Below, piece by piece: positions 44,271 through 55,900 of a DNA stretch of 63,368 bases. Source of the stretch: an uncultured Saprospiraceae bacterium (GTDB taxonomy: Bacteria; Bacteroidota; Bacteroidia; Chitinophagales; Saprospiraceae). A program made the translations under genes and the position numbers. Every line of letters begins with the position of its first letter. Positions within the stretch are counted from its first letter, which is position 1. Where the stretch lies: positions 1-63,368 of the forward strand of contig CALLFA010000019.1 of the NCBI GenBank assembly GCA_937997635.1, in the 5' to 3' direction. The notes beneath the pieces are model-generated. The model was not told the origin of the DNA and ran no database searches. It saw nothing but the letters and a program-made list of their open reading frames with translations.

Positions 44271-44496
44271 CGGCGAATTGGTACCGCCTAATTATTTACA
44301 AACTCGCAACTGCGCATTTTCAAATTGAAAGGACTGGTGTCATCCTTTGTTGCAAGTTACAAACTCGCAACTGCGAAATTGTCTTTCTAAATGGCGCATT
44401 TTTAAATTGAAAGGACTGGTGTTATCCTTTGTTGCAAGTTACAAACTCGCAACTGCGCATTTTGAATTTGAGGGGACGGTACGATAATAAAAACAA

Positions 44497-45192
44497 TTAC
44501 ATCTTTTCATCATCATTATGTTCTAAAAGGTCAGGTCTTCTTTGTTTAGTGCGTTCTATAGCTTGGTCTAGTCTCCACTCATCGATCTTAGCGTCATGAC
44601 CTGACAGCAATACTTCAGGCACATGCATCCCTTTGTATTCAGCAGGTCGTGTATATACAGGAGGAGCTAAAAGATTATCTTGGAAAGAATCGGTCAATGC
44701 GGAAGTTTCGTCATTCAACACTCCAGGAATTAATCTACCAATTGTGTCTACCAAAATAATGGCAGCAGATTCACCACCAGAGAGTACATAATCACCGACT
44801 GATATTTCTTTGGTCACATACAAATCTCTGATCCGTTGGTCAATCCCTTTGTAATGTCCTGCGATGATCATTATATTTTTTTGTAGCGAAAGACCATTGG
44901 CCATCGATTGATTCAACGTTTCTCCATCAGGTGTCAGATAGATGATTTCGTCATAGCTTATCGTTTCATTAAGTTCATCAATCATCTGACCTAATGGCTC
45001 AGGTTTGAGTACCATACCAGCACCACCTCCATATTGGTAATCATCTATTTGCCTATAATTCCCAATTCCGTATTTGCGCAGATCATGTGTAATCACATTC
45101 AATAAATCTTTGTCCTGAGCACGCTTTATGATTGAGTGCCCAAAAAAAGAAGTCATTAAATCTGGAACGCAAGAAATGATGTCGATTCTCAT
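44497..45192 (-). CDS. trmD: tRNA (guanine-N1-)-methyltransferase
   Basis: 231 residues, normal TrmD length. It methylates N1 of G37 in tRNAs reading CNN/CCN-type codons, preventing frameshifts. SPOUT-family knot motifs: DDYQYGGGAGMVLKPEP, LSGGESAAIILVDTIGRLIPG and the C-terminal PAEYKGMHVPEVLLSGHD. A separate promoter is likely, since 128 bp with a terminator separate it from the FKBP gene upstream. Confidence 0.97.
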   Translation of the reverse strand: MRIDIISCVPDLMTSFFGHSIIKRAQDKDLLNVITHDLRKYGIGNYRQIDDYQYGGGAGMVLKPEPLGQMIDELNETISYDEIIYLTPDGETLNQSMANGLSLQKNIMIIAGHYKGIDQRIRDLYVTKEISVGDYVLSGGESAAIILVDTIGRLIPGVLNDETSALTDSFQDNLLAPPVYTRPAEYKGMHVPEVLLSGHDAKIDEWRLDQAIERTKQRRPDLLEHNDDEKM

Positions 45193-45230
45193 TGTTAAAA
45201 ATATTGAATAGTATTGAAAGCAGATTAATA

Positions 45231-45269
45231 AAAAAAATTGGCCTTCACAAATTGTATTGCAAAGGCCAA
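45231..45269 (-). terminator. Rho-independent terminator of the FKBP operon
   Basis: On the minus strand TTGGCCTT (45269-45262) pairs with AAGGCCAA (45245-45238) around a 16-nt loop, followed by seven T (45237-45231). It lies 52 nt beyond the FKBP stop codon, in the right orientation to end transcription of the M20 peptidase-FKBP genes before trmD. Confidence 0.75.
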
Positions 45270-45320
45270 TGGATAAGTATGTCTTTATAAAACGTTTAAG
45301 TTTATGACAGGCTCTTTAAT

Positions 45321-46043
45321 TTACTCTATACCCAACAACTCAATCTCAAAGATCAGTGCGCTATAAGGTAATATTACAGGGCCTGCACCTCTATCACCAT
45401 ACGCTAAATCATATGGTGCATAAATTCTGTGCTTAGATCCAACCTTCATCAATGGGACTGCTTCCTGCCATGCTTTAATCACTTGGCTCAGACCAAAACT
45501 GATGGGTTCATTTCGCTCGACAGAGCTATCGAATACTTTGCCATCGATAAGTGTGCCGTGGTAGTGGACTTTCACTTTGTCATTAATCGTAGGACTTGGT
45601 CCATCTCCCTCTGTCAGCACCTCATACTGGAGGCCTGATTCTGTGGTTACTATGCCTTCTTTGGTTTTATTAGCCGCCAAAAACTCTTCTCCTGCTTGTT
45701 TATTCATTTCTTTTACAATTGATTTAATGCGTAATATTTCATCTTTGAAATTGATATCAGCTTCCTCAAAAGGAATCACTAATGGTTCATTTTGGAGGAC
45801 ATCAGAAATTGCCTTTGAGACAATGTGATGATTGACATTTGACATGCCTTGATTTTTTAAATTTTGGGCGACTACAACTCCCACGCTATAGGATAAGCTA
45901 TCTTGGGCAGTCATTGTATACTCGTCCACTTCAATAATTTCTACGCCCTCAAATTTTTCAAGAACTTGATCTAGAGGACTCTCTTGTGCATGGACAATAA
46001 GACCTACAAATAGGAGGCATATGAAAGAAAACAACTTTGTCAT
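45321..46043 (-). CDS. FKBP-type peptidyl-prolyl cis-trans isomerase, exported
   Basis: 240 residues. A signal peptide (cleavage after VHA) is followed by an FkpA/Mip-type N-terminal dimerisation region (about 25-125, SLSYSVGVVVAQNLKNQG) and a C-terminal FKBP domain (about 135-240). FKBP motifs: VKVHYHGTLIDGKVFDSS, GLSQVIKAWQEAVPLMKVG and IYAPYDLAYGDRGAGP. It helps fold periplasmic and outer-membrane proteins. Its ATG overlaps the M20 peptidase stop by 4 nt. Confidence 0.93.
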   Translation of the reverse strand: MTKLFSFICLLFVGLIVHAQESPLDQVLEKFEGVEIIEVDEYTMTAQDSLSYSVGVVVAQNLKNQGMSNVNHHIVSKAISDVLQNEPLVIPFEEADINFKDEILRIKSIVKEMNKQAGEEFLAANKTKEGIVTTESGLQYEVLTEGDGPSPTINDKVKVHYHGTLIDGKVFDSSVERNEPISFGLSQVIKAWQEAVPLMKVGSKHRIYAPYDLAYGDRGAGPVILPYSALIFEIELLGIE

Positions 46044-47431
46044 GATGTTTTTAATTTGTTATAATAAAAATAAAAGTAAGGTATGGTTTCAATGCCTTTG
46101 AAATAGTTAAACAAACCATAATGTTCGTTTGGAGAATGAATATCATCCGAATCCAGACCAAATCCCATCAGCACAGATTTCACACCTAACACATTTTCAA
46201 ACATGGCAACAATAGGAATCGTTCCACCAGACCGCTGCGGAATGGGCACTTTTCCATACGTTTTTTCCATTGCTTGCTGAGCTGCTTGGTATTCTATAGT
46301 ATCTGTTGGTGTCACAGCCGGGAATCCTCCATGATGTGGACGCACTTCTACCTTTACACCTGGAGGAGCCAGACTTTCAAAATGTTTTACAAAAAGTTCG
46401 GTTATTTTATCAGGGTGTTGGTTTGGGACCAAACGCATACTTATTTTAGCAAAGGCTTTTGATGGCAAGACAGTCTTAGCGCCTTCTCCAATATATCCCC
46501 CCCACATACCATTGACATCAAGTGTCGGTCTGATCGAGGTGCGCTCAAGTGTGGTATACCCTTCTTCACCCATCACATCTTCAATATTCAGATCAGATTT
46601 GTATGTATCCAAATTGAATGGAGCTTCATTCATTGCTTTCCTATCAGAAATGGAGACTATCTCAACATCATCGTAGAATCCTGGAATTGTAATCTCGTTC
46701 TTTTCATTCTTCATAGATGCCACCATGTCACACAAGACGTTGATTGGATTGGCAACTGCTCCACCGTAAACGCCAGAATGTAAGTCACGGTTTGGCCCAG
46801 TCACTTCAACTTCGACATAGCTAAGTCCTCTCAAGCCAACAGTAATTGACGGAACATCATTAGCAATCACCGAAGTATCTGACAACAAGACCAAATCACA
46901 CCTAAGTAAATCTGTATGAGCTTTGCAAAAGACTTCCAAATTATCCGACCCTATCTCTTCTTCACCTTCGATTAAAAATTTGATGTTACACAATAGATTG
47001 TCTTTTGCAACCATCGCTTCAAACGCTTTGACATGCATAAACATCTGGCCTTTATCATCACATGATCCTCTCGCAAAAATCGCACCTTCCGGATGTATAT
47101 CTGTTTTCTTGATCACTGGTTCGAATGGTGGCGAATCCCATAGGTCCAACGGATCTGGAGGCTGGACATCATAATGCCCATAGACCAATACAGTCGGAAA
47201 TGACTGGTCTAAGATTTTTTCTCCAAAGACAATTGGATGGCCAGCGGTCTCATGTATCTCAGCTGAGTCTGCCCCAGCTTTAATGAGGCTATCTTTTACA
47301 AATTCTGCAGTCTTTCTGACATCCTGCGCATAAGCAGGATCAGCGCTGACAGATGGGATTCTTAGCAAGTCTAATAACTCGTCTAAAAACCGCTGTTTAT
47401 TTTCAGTAATGTATTGCTGAACTGATTCCAT
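46040..47431 (-). CDS. M20 family dipeptidase
   Basis: 463 residues of the ArgE/DapE/CNDP-like group. Zinc-ligand and catalytic motifs: LVYGHYDVQPPDPLDLW (His and catalytic Asp), ARGSCDDKGQ (bridging Asp), and LIEGEEEIGS (catalytic Glu and metal Glu). A lid domain occupies the middle. No signal peptide is visible, so it is cytoplasmic. It hydrolyses dipeptides or related amides. The gene lies 6 nt after cdaA and overlaps FKBP by ATGA. Confidence 0.93.
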   Translation of the reverse strand: MESVQQYITENKQRFLDELLDLLRIPSVSADPAYAQDVRKTAEFVKDSLIKAGADSAEIHETAGHPIVFGEKILDQSFPTVLVYGHYDVQPPDPLDLWDSPPFEPVIKKTDIHPEGAIFARGSCDDKGQMFMHVKAFEAMVAKDNLLCNIKFLIEGEEEIGSDNLEVFCKAHTDLLRCDLVLLSDTSVIANDVPSITVGLRGLSYVEVEVTGPNRDLHSGVYGGAVANPINVLCDMVASMKNEKNEITIPGFYDDVEIVSISDRKAMNEAPFNLDTYKSDLNIEDVMGEEGYTTLERTSIRPTLDVNGMWGGYIGEGAKTVLPSKAFAKISMRLVPNQHPDKITELFVKHFESLAPPGVKVEVRPHHGGFPAVTPTDTIEYQAAQQAMEKTYGKVPIPQRSGGTIPIVAMFENVLGVKSVLMGFGLDSDDIHSPNEHYGLFNYFKGIETIPYFYFYYNKLKTS

Positions 47432-47437
47432 AATATA

Positions 47438-48241
47438 TTAATTCAATGCTAAATGAGATTTCAATAATCCAGTTAAATCATTTGGGTTTATGTCTGTATA
47501 TAAGACGCCTTTATGTGCATAAGACATTTTACCAGTCTCTTCAGACACAATGTAAGCAATAGCGTTCGATGCTTCGGTGATTCCCAATGCCGCTCGATGA
47601 CGCAGCCCTAAGTTTTTACTTATTTCAGAATTATTCGATACAGGTAAAATGACACTTGCTGAGTGAATTCTATCGCCATAGATAATCATTGCTCCATCAT
47701 GCAACGGTGCATTCTTTGCAAAAACATTCTCGACTAACATTTGACTGAGTTTAGCATCCACAATCACACCCGAACCACTGAATGATTCCACTATTGACTC
47801 TTGTACTATAACAATTAATGCTCCAGTTTTTGTACGGCTCAAAGCCTTCATCGCATTCGATATCTGCTCTGCATTTGCACTTATTTTTTCATCTACTGCA
47901 GATATTTCTTTTCCAAAAAATTTATCTAAAAACTCTCCTCTTCGTTGTAAAGTGTTTTCACCAAACATTGTCAAAAATCTTCTGACTTCAGGTTGGAAAA
48001 CAATAACTAAAATAACGGCACCTATTTGAAAAAAACTCCCCAACAATGTAGACAGTAAGTTCATTTTAAAATAACGAACCGTTGCATACAAAGCAGATAA
48101 TAATAGAATGCCTATAAATATGTTGAAGCCTACAGACCCTTTTAATCGCTTATATATAAAGTATATGAGGTATCCTACGATAAGAATATCCAGGATCGTT
48201 GTGATCCATTCGAAGGTTGTATAGTCTTTATAATTATAAAT
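47438..48241 (-). CDS. cdaA: Diadenylate cyclase (c-di-AMP synthase)
   Basis: About 267 residues from an ATT at 48241. Three N-terminal transmembrane helices are present (WITTILDILIVGYLIYFIY; FIGILLLSALYATV; LGSFFQIGAVILVIVF), then a coiled linker and the DAC domain with APLHDGAMII (DGA) and GLRHRAALGITEASNA (RHR), both intact. It makes c-di-AMP from two ATP. The first ATG/GTG/TTG in frame is a TTG at 48091 in the middle of helix 2, which would delete the membrane anchor. The frame is open to a TAG at 48260-48262, with only ATT or similar codons at the expected start. The start is therefore uncertain, the identity is not. Confidence 0.85.
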   Translation of the reverse strand: MYNYKDYTTFEWITTILDILIVGYLIYFIYKRLKGSVGFNIFIGILLLSALYATVRYFKMNLLSTLLGSFFQIGAVILVIVFQPEVRRFLTMFGENTLQRRGEFLDKFFGKEISAVDEKISANAEQISNAMKALSRTKTGALIVIVQESIVESFSGSGVIVDAKLSQMLVENVFAKNAPLHDGAMIIYGDRIHSASVILPVSNNSEISKNLGLRHRAALGITEASNAIAYIVSEETGKMSYAHKGVLYTDINPNDLTGLLKSHLALN

Positions 48242-48262
48242 AGCTTTATGTTTTAATTTCTA

Positions 48263-48792
48263 AATTCAAAAAGTCAAAGAAGTATCATTTGATTGAAAAA
48301 CATCTGTATGCTCATCTAATAATATAGACGACGGATTTCTAGCTATGTGACCTCCGCTCTTTTCAACCACAATAAAATTTGTGATTGGTCTTCAGTCGAA
48401 AATACAGATGCGCGTCTATATATATAATCAGTTATGGAGACAAGAGTTGCAGAATATGCAACATGTTTCTCAGTATATATACCAAAATGAAAATAGTTTG
48501 ACCGTTTCTTACTTGATCTTTTATCTGTTCTCATTGTTGAAAATACTCGTGAATACATGCATTCACTGCGTTTTTCGTCTTGACAACAAACAAAACTTCT
48601 ACGTAATAAATCAGTCAAACTATTCTCCTTTTGGTATATCTGCCGATGATCCATCAATTTTTTAAATTAATTACAATGGTCGTGAAAAATTACTTAATAC
48701 ATTTCATAACAGTAAGACTTATTTGTAGATAGAACTTTCAAATATTTACAATGTAAATTCGTTTTCATTTTTTCTAACTACTTCATCTTTCT
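48263..48792. other. Intergenic region of 530 bp, no gene supported
   Basis: This AT-rich spacer separates the minus cdaA operon from the plus gene at 48793. Short opposed frames of about 95-104 codons exist but have no recognisable features and overlap each other. A near-palindrome GTGAATACATGCATTCAC lies at 48549-48566. Promoters for both flanking genes should be here; I cannot place them. Confidence 0.5.
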
Positions 48793-49647
48793 ATGCACAA
48801 AATATTACAATTTACGTTTGTATTACTTCTTAGTTCTACATTCCTAGCCAATATTGGACTAAATCAGTCAGATGTTATAGATCCAAACAATATTGATATA
48901 GAAAAACAGAAAAAGCAACTGAAAAAATTCATCAATTCTCAAGATGAAGAAACAGGCAATCGTATTTTATCGCTGCAAATTGCCACCTTGGAATCTATTT
49001 CCATGTTAAGCCGATATGAGAAAGAAGACGAGACTTCTCTATTGATGAATGGAGAATTACATACAATTAGATCTGCAATTAATAACTTAAAGTCTAGTGA
49101 CAATCTTGATTTTGAATTGAGCTATCTGGAAGAAAACTTAAAATTGATCCAGTCTGAATTGTCCGTTATACCAACAGATCCTGTTAATGTGACAAACATT
49201 GATTGCACAGAAGTGACTCGGTCAATGATGAAAAACAATCTATTGACCTTGTTTGATGATCCTTTGGCAAAATCTGGTAAAATAAAAGCAAATATCAATA
49301 TAAAGCCCTCAATTGAAGAAACACTCTTCGACATAAACATCCAAGTATCGAATACGAATGCCAGAGACTTTTTAGGAGGTTTGGAGCAAAATACTTTATT
49401 AATTTTCGAATCTGCCAGTGGAAATACCATTAAATGCCCAAGTAAACTCAGGTCTTATGGAGTGTGGAAAGACGAAACGATGTCTATAGACTACAATTCA
49501 ACCTTTGTTTTGCCGTCCAATTGCCAATATTTTGACTCTATACATAAGGTCAAATTGATCTGGACAAATGGTCTACATGAGTACAACATCACAGACAAAA
49601 AAAACATAAATGACTTTCTGGCTTGTCAATGCCAAAATTATAAGTAG
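48793..49647 (+). CDS. Secreted protein of unknown function
   Basis: 284 residues with a signal peptide (hydrophobic 5-19). Residues 35-120 are helical, Lys/Glu-rich and probably coiled-coil (IEKQKKQLKKFINSQDEETG). From about 145 on the protein is strand-rich, with four cysteines including a CQC near the C-terminus. No family recognised. It stands alone between a long spacer and the giant surface-protein gene, 260 bp upstream of the latter. Confidence 0.65.
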   Translation: MHKILQFTFVLLLSSTFLANIGLNQSDVIDPNNIDIEKQKKQLKKFINSQDEETGNRILSLQIATLESISMLSRYEKEDETSLLMNGELHTIRSAINNLKSSDNLDFELSYLEENLKLIQSELSVIPTDPVNVTNIDCTEVTRSMMKNNLLTLFDDPLAKSGKIKANINIKPSIEETLFDINIQVSNTNARDFLGGLEQNTLLIFESASGNTIKCPSKLRSYGVWKDETMSIDYNSTFVLPSNCQYFDSIHKVKLIWTNGLHEYNITDKKNINDFLACQCQNYK

Positions 49648-49907
49648 CTCGTTTTCAGGAGTTTTTGCTTAAACAACTGTTACATATAGAAATTATATAA
49701 ATATGTAAGATGTACATATTCAAGATAATTTATATGTAAAATACCTGTAATGCATTATTTAAATTTACAACTTTATATATATATGTCAGATCGTGTTACT
49801 TTAGTTGATTAGAGGTATTGTTTCTATTCTTTTTTAGTGCTCAAAGAGAGCGTTATCTAAGCATTACCACGAGCAAAATCGAATTAAATTAAACTAAGTA
49901 ATATCTA

Positions 49908-52900
49908 ATGGCTTATCTGAGACTAGCTTTTTTTCTGACTTTCGTTGTCATATTCACAACCCAAGCAACAGCAACTGAATTTTTTCCATTCACAACAGTA
50001 CCTATGGCCTCATTGGCCCCGATGGATGGAGATACAGATAACGATGGCGTTCTTGATTTCGTAGACCAGGATAGTGATAATGATGGCATACTCGATATGG
50101 ATGAAAATGTCGTATGTACAACGGTAGACCTATCAGGGTTCAACGGTAATATGGATGCCTTAAACACCTTCAATGACGCAATGATCACGGTTGGAGGAGT
50201 TAACGGAGCCCTTATTCAAATTGAAGACCCTTTGACGTTTAATGGTTCATCATTCAGTGATGAATTCATTATATCCAATGAGCATGTTTTAGGCTCGGGC
50301 AATGATTCTACGAGCTTATTGCTTGGTGTATCCCACGGAACGGACGCGAATGGCGATACGGAGACTGGACCTGACAATTCTATCGGTACCTTTTACACAT
50401 TCTCTATGCCGGTATGTGGCTTTAATTTTGCTTTGTTTGATATAGACAGAACTGATGAAGTGTCAATAGCTGGTTCTCTAAATGGTGTTCCGGTTCCTTT
50501 CACGATTACTTCTTTAGGCGTGTGTGTGACAGATAATGACCCGGGACCTGAAAATGGAGTACCTCAACCACCAAATACAATTCGAAGTATTTGCAATGTC
50601 CAAGCCAATCCAGGAAACGGAAACGTCCAGGAACACAGGGCTTTTATTGTTTTTGATGGTTGTATCGATAGACTAGAATTTGAGTTATACGATTTTTTCG
50701 AAGGGAATGGTGGTTCATTTACTTTCCTACCAGCACCTGAGCCAGTATGTGTTGCATTTGATACTGACATGGACGGTATACCAGATGCTTTTGATCTAGA
50801 TTCTGACAATGATGGTATTCCAGATGCTATAGAAGCATGTGGCGATCTGACATTAGTTCTTGAAGATTGTACATTGGATAGCAATGGCGATGGCGTGTAT
50901 AGCTCTACTCCAGGTGTTTTAGAAGGCATATGCGCTACAGCTCCTGAAGATGTAGATGGTGATGGTATCCCCAACTTTTTAGATCTTGATAGTGATGGAG
51001 ACGGATGTCCAGATGCAGTAGAAGGTGGCACTGATGGCAATCCAAATGTCAACAATACGGATGTTTCTGACGGTTACACGATACCTGCAGCGGCGATTGA
51101 TGATTGTGGTTTGGTCTTAGATGGTGGCATGGCCCAATGCCCAATTCCAGCAAACGATGATTTCGTCAATGATGCAGTTGATGCTGCTTGTGCAATGGAT
51201 GTAGTAATGATAACCTTAATGAAAACAGGATCTTTAGATTTAGGTGCGGATGGCTCTTCTTCTGTTGGCGACATCATTACCTATGCCTTTGAAGTTTGTA
51301 ACACAGGAACAGTTGATGTTACTGATATATCTATTACAGATCCTCTTATTACAGTCATGGGTGGTCCATTAGCAACTCTAGTCCCTGGTACGTGTGACAA
51401 TACCACATTCACCGGAACTTATGCATTAACGCAAATGGATATTGACAACTTAGAAGTAGCCAATACAGCGACAGCAACAGGTTCAGATCCTGATGGCAAT
51501 CCTGTAGAAGATATGGGTGATGAAACAGTACCAGTCCCTGAACCACCAGACGATGTAATTATGATAACGTTGATGAAAGAAGGGACACTTGATGTTGGTG
51601 CCGATGGTATAGCATCTCCTGGAGACATCATTACTTATACATTTGAAGTGTGTAATACTGGGACAGCAGATGTTACAGATATTTCGATTGCAGATCCTCT
51701 TGTTACTGTCATGGGCGGCCCATTAGCTACTCTAGTCCCTGGTACGTGTGACAATACCACATTCACAGGAACTTATGCATTAACGCAAATGGATATTGAC
51801 AACTTAGAAGTAGCCAATACAGCGACAGCAACAGGTTCAGATCCTGACGGCAATCCTGTAGAAGACATGGATGATGATACAGTTGTCATCCCTGGCTCAG
51901 CAGGATTAATCTTCGAAAAAGAAGGTACATTCACTGATGAAAACGGAAATGGTTTAACAGAAGAAGGAGAAACAATAACCTACGCTTTTACATTGACAAA
52001 TACTGGTAATGTTGCAATTTCCAATATTACTATATCAGACCCTATTGTGACTGTAACTGGTGGGCCGATCACATTGGCTGCAGGTGCTACCGATAACACA
52101 AGCTTTACAGGCACGTATACAATTACTGCAACAGATCTCACCAATGGCATGGTCGCCAATGTAGCGACTGCGACAGGTACTGATCCAGATGGTAATCCAG
52201 TTATGGATGACGCAGAAGAAGATATTCCGATACTATCAGGCACCCCAGGTATAGAGTTAATCAAAATGAGTATGTTCAATGACGAAAATGGAGACGGATT
52301 TGGTGATGCTGGCGAGACAATTTCATACACATTTACAGTTACCAATACAGGAGATATAGAATTAGCAAATATTACCATAACTGATCCATCAATTACCGTT
52401 ATTGGATCCTTGGCATCATTGGCAGTAGGAGCAGTTGATATGACTTCGTTTACTGGTACGTACACATTGACACAAATGGATGTTGACAATGGTGGTTTTA
52501 TGAATGTTGCAGTGGTTTCTGGTGATGTGCCAGGAGGCGACTCTGTAACAGATGAAGATGAAGTAGATACACCTTTGGCTCAAAATCCAGATCTATCATT
52601 ACTTAAAGAGAGCATGCTTAATGATATAAACGGCGATGGCTTCATACAAGTTGGAGAAACAATTGATTACACATTCACTGTGATCAATACAGGGAATGTA
52701 ACCATAACTGGTATTAACATCACCGATCCAATTGTTACTGTGATTGGAGGTCCAATAGCATCGCTTGCACCAGGTGCTACAGACAATACAACATTTACTG
52801 GTTCATATACAGTGACACAAGCAGACATAGATGCAGGAGGATTAGAGAATACTGCATTAGCGGAAGGATCTGATCCGAATGGAGATCCAGTTACAGACGT

Positions 52901-55900
52901 TTCTGACGACCCACAAGATCCAACAGATGTAGATCCAGATGGTGATGGTGACCCAGATGATCCAACATTCACTCCAATTCCTCAAGTAGCTGACATTTCT
53001 TTAGAAAAAACTGGTGTTTTCCAAGATGAAAATGGTGATGGTTTCAGTCAAGCAGGAGAATCAATCACCTATACATTCGTAGTGATCAACACTGGAAATG
53101 TAACTTTAACAAACATTTTACTTGACGATCCAATGGTTACGTTAATGGGAGGGCCTATTCCAGTGTTAGCTCCAGGAGCTTCTGATGGCACTACATTTAC
53201 GGGAGTGTATATCGTCACACAAGCAGACATCGATGAAGGTGGCTTTGAAAACTTAGCCGTAGCTACAGGCACTGACCCAAATGGTGATGCTGTTATGGAT
53301 GAATCTGATGATCCACAAAATCCAACAAACGCTGATCCAGACGGTGATGGTGATCCAGATGATCCTACAATTACGCCGATACCTCAAAATCCAGAAATCA
53401 CTTTAGAAAAAACAGGAACCTTCCAAGATGAAAACGGCGATGGTTTCGCTCAAGCTGGAGAAACAATCACCTATACATTCTTTGTAGAAAATACGGGTGA
53501 TGTCACGTTAACAGACGTTATCATTGATGATCCCCTTGTGACAGTAACAGGTGGACCTATACCTACATTAGCTCCTGGAGCTTCTGATGGGACTACATTT
53601 ACTGGGGTTTACGTCATAACGCAAGCTAATATTGATGCAGGTGGCTTTGAAAATTTAGCAGTGGCTTCTGGTACAGACCCTAACGGAGACAGAGTGATGG
53701 ATGATTCTGATGATCCGCAAAATCCAACAAACGTTGATCCAGACGGTGATGGTGATCCAGATGATCCTACAATTACGCCAACTCCACAAGACCCAGATAT
53801 TTCCCTTCTAAAATCAGGTATGTTTCAAGATGAAAATGGCGATGGGTTTACTCAAGCAGGAGAAACAATCACCTATACATTTGTCGTAGAGAACACGGGT
53901 AATGTAACATTGACAGATATCACAATTGATGATCCTATTGTTACAGTAATGGGAGGTCCTATTTTGACCTTTGCTCCAGGTGATATCGATGATAGCACCT
54001 TTACTGGTGTATATGTCATAACACAAGCAGATATTGATGCAGGTGGATTTGAAAATTTAGCAGTAGCCTCTGGTACAGACCCCAACGGAGACAGAGTAAT
54101 GGATGATTCTGATGATCCACAAAATCCAACAAACGCTGATCCAGATGGTGATGGTGATCCTGATGATCCTACATTCATAATAACTCCGCAAATGCCAGAT
54201 ATTTCCCTAACAAAAACTGGCGTGTTCCAAGATGAAAACGGTGATGGTTTCGCACAACCAGGGGAATCAATCACCTATACATTTGTAGTGACAAACACGG
54301 GTAATGTAACCCTAACTGATATTTCACTTAGCGATCCACTCATTACCCTTTCTGGAGGTCCAATTGCAACATTGGCTCCAGGGGATTCGGATAGTACTAC
54401 ATTTACTGGGTTGTATATCATCACTCAAGCTGATATAGACGCAGGTGGTTTTGAAAACATTGCAACAGCTACCGGTACTGACCCTAACGGTGATCCTGTG
54501 ATGGATGATTCTGACGATCCACAAAATCCAACAGACGCAGATCCTGACGGTGATGGTGATCCAGATGACCCTACATTTACAATAACGCCTCAAAATCCTG
54601 ACATTTCATTAACAAAAACTGGCGTTTTCCAGGATGAAAATGGCGACGGTTTTGCTCAACCTGGAGAATCAATCACTTATACATTTGTAGTGACAAACAC
54701 AGGTAATGTAACATTAACAAACATTACCATCAGTGATCCATTGATTTCTCTTTCAGGAGGTCCTATTGCAATATTGGCACCAGGCGATTCAGATGGGACA
54801 ACATTTACAGGAATATATATCCTCACACAAGCCGATATAGATGCCGGTGGTTTTGAAAATATAGCAACAGCTTCTGGTACAGATCCAGATGGCAATTCTG
54901 TGATGGACGATTCAGATGATCCACAAAATCCAGCTAACGTAGATCCTGACGGAGATGGTGATCCTGATGATCCAACTTTTACAATTGCACCTCAAAATCC
55001 TGATATTTCTATACTTAAAATAGGCAATTTCAATGATGAAAATGGTGATGGTTTTGGACAACCTGGAGAAACAATTAGCTACACATTTGTAGTTGAGAAT
55101 ACAGGGAATGTAACCTTGACAAACGTTTCAGTTAATGATCCATTATTTCCAGTTACTGGTGGTCCAGTGGCTGTACTCTCGCCTGGAGATGTTGACAATA
55201 CAACATTCTCTGGAGTCTATATGATTACCCAAATGGATATAGATAATGGCGTTATTGAAAACAGTGCTACAGCACAAGGGACAGACCCAAATGGTGATAT
55301 GGTTACTGATGATTCTGATGATCCACAAAATCCAGACAATGTTGATCCGGATGGTGATGGTGATCCTGACGATCCTACACTCGTACCAGTCGGACAAAAT
55401 CCTCTTGTAGAATTACTAAAAACAGGTACATTAAACGATGAAAATGGAGATGGGTTTGCCGATGCTGGTGAGACAATTACTTACGGGTTTACTGTTACCA
55501 ATACTGGTAACGTCACTCTAACTAATGTAATTGTTGAGGACGCATTAGTGACTATTTCAGGCATGGTGATGGCGTCATTGGCGCCAGGAGAGTCGTCTAC
55601 TGTTGTCACTGGCACCTATGTGTTAACTTCAGATGATGTTGTAAATCTTTTAGAAATTGTAAATACCGCAACAACTACTGCTGAAGATCCAAACGGAGAT
55701 CCTGTAACTGATATCTCTGATGATCCAAACAATCAAACCAATGTTGATCCAGAAAATGACGGCGAGCCAGATGATCCTACAGTTGTTCCTATTTGTGGAA
55801 TCGAACTAGATCAACTGACTGGACCTCCATTCCAATGTCTTGATGGATCTCCAATCAATGTGTCTTCACTAGGTACCTCTATAGTGCCTGTTGGATTTGA

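Larger units (their letters stand above)
43906..44484. repeat. Direct repeats of about 185 bp, two full and two partial copies
   Basis: The unit contains, in order, GGTACCGCCTAATTA, ACAAACTCGCAACTGCG, a stretch around AAAGGACTGGTGTCATCC, GTTGCAAGTT, a second ACAAACTCGCAACTGCG, TTTCTAAATGGC, and a pair of palindromes around CGAATAAATTCG. Full copies cover roughly 43910-44093 and 44094-44279. A third copy is cut at about 44394 and joined to a partial fourth. The 17-mer ACAAACTCGCAACTGCG occurs six times. The block lies between the converging 3' ends of the DUF3179 gene and trmD. No open frame of interest is inside. Confidence 0.9.

Noticed and set aside
48343-48665. Two overlapping opposed frames of 94 and 104 codons
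   Set aside because: No signal peptide, domain or gene context; compositions look random and they overlap each other.
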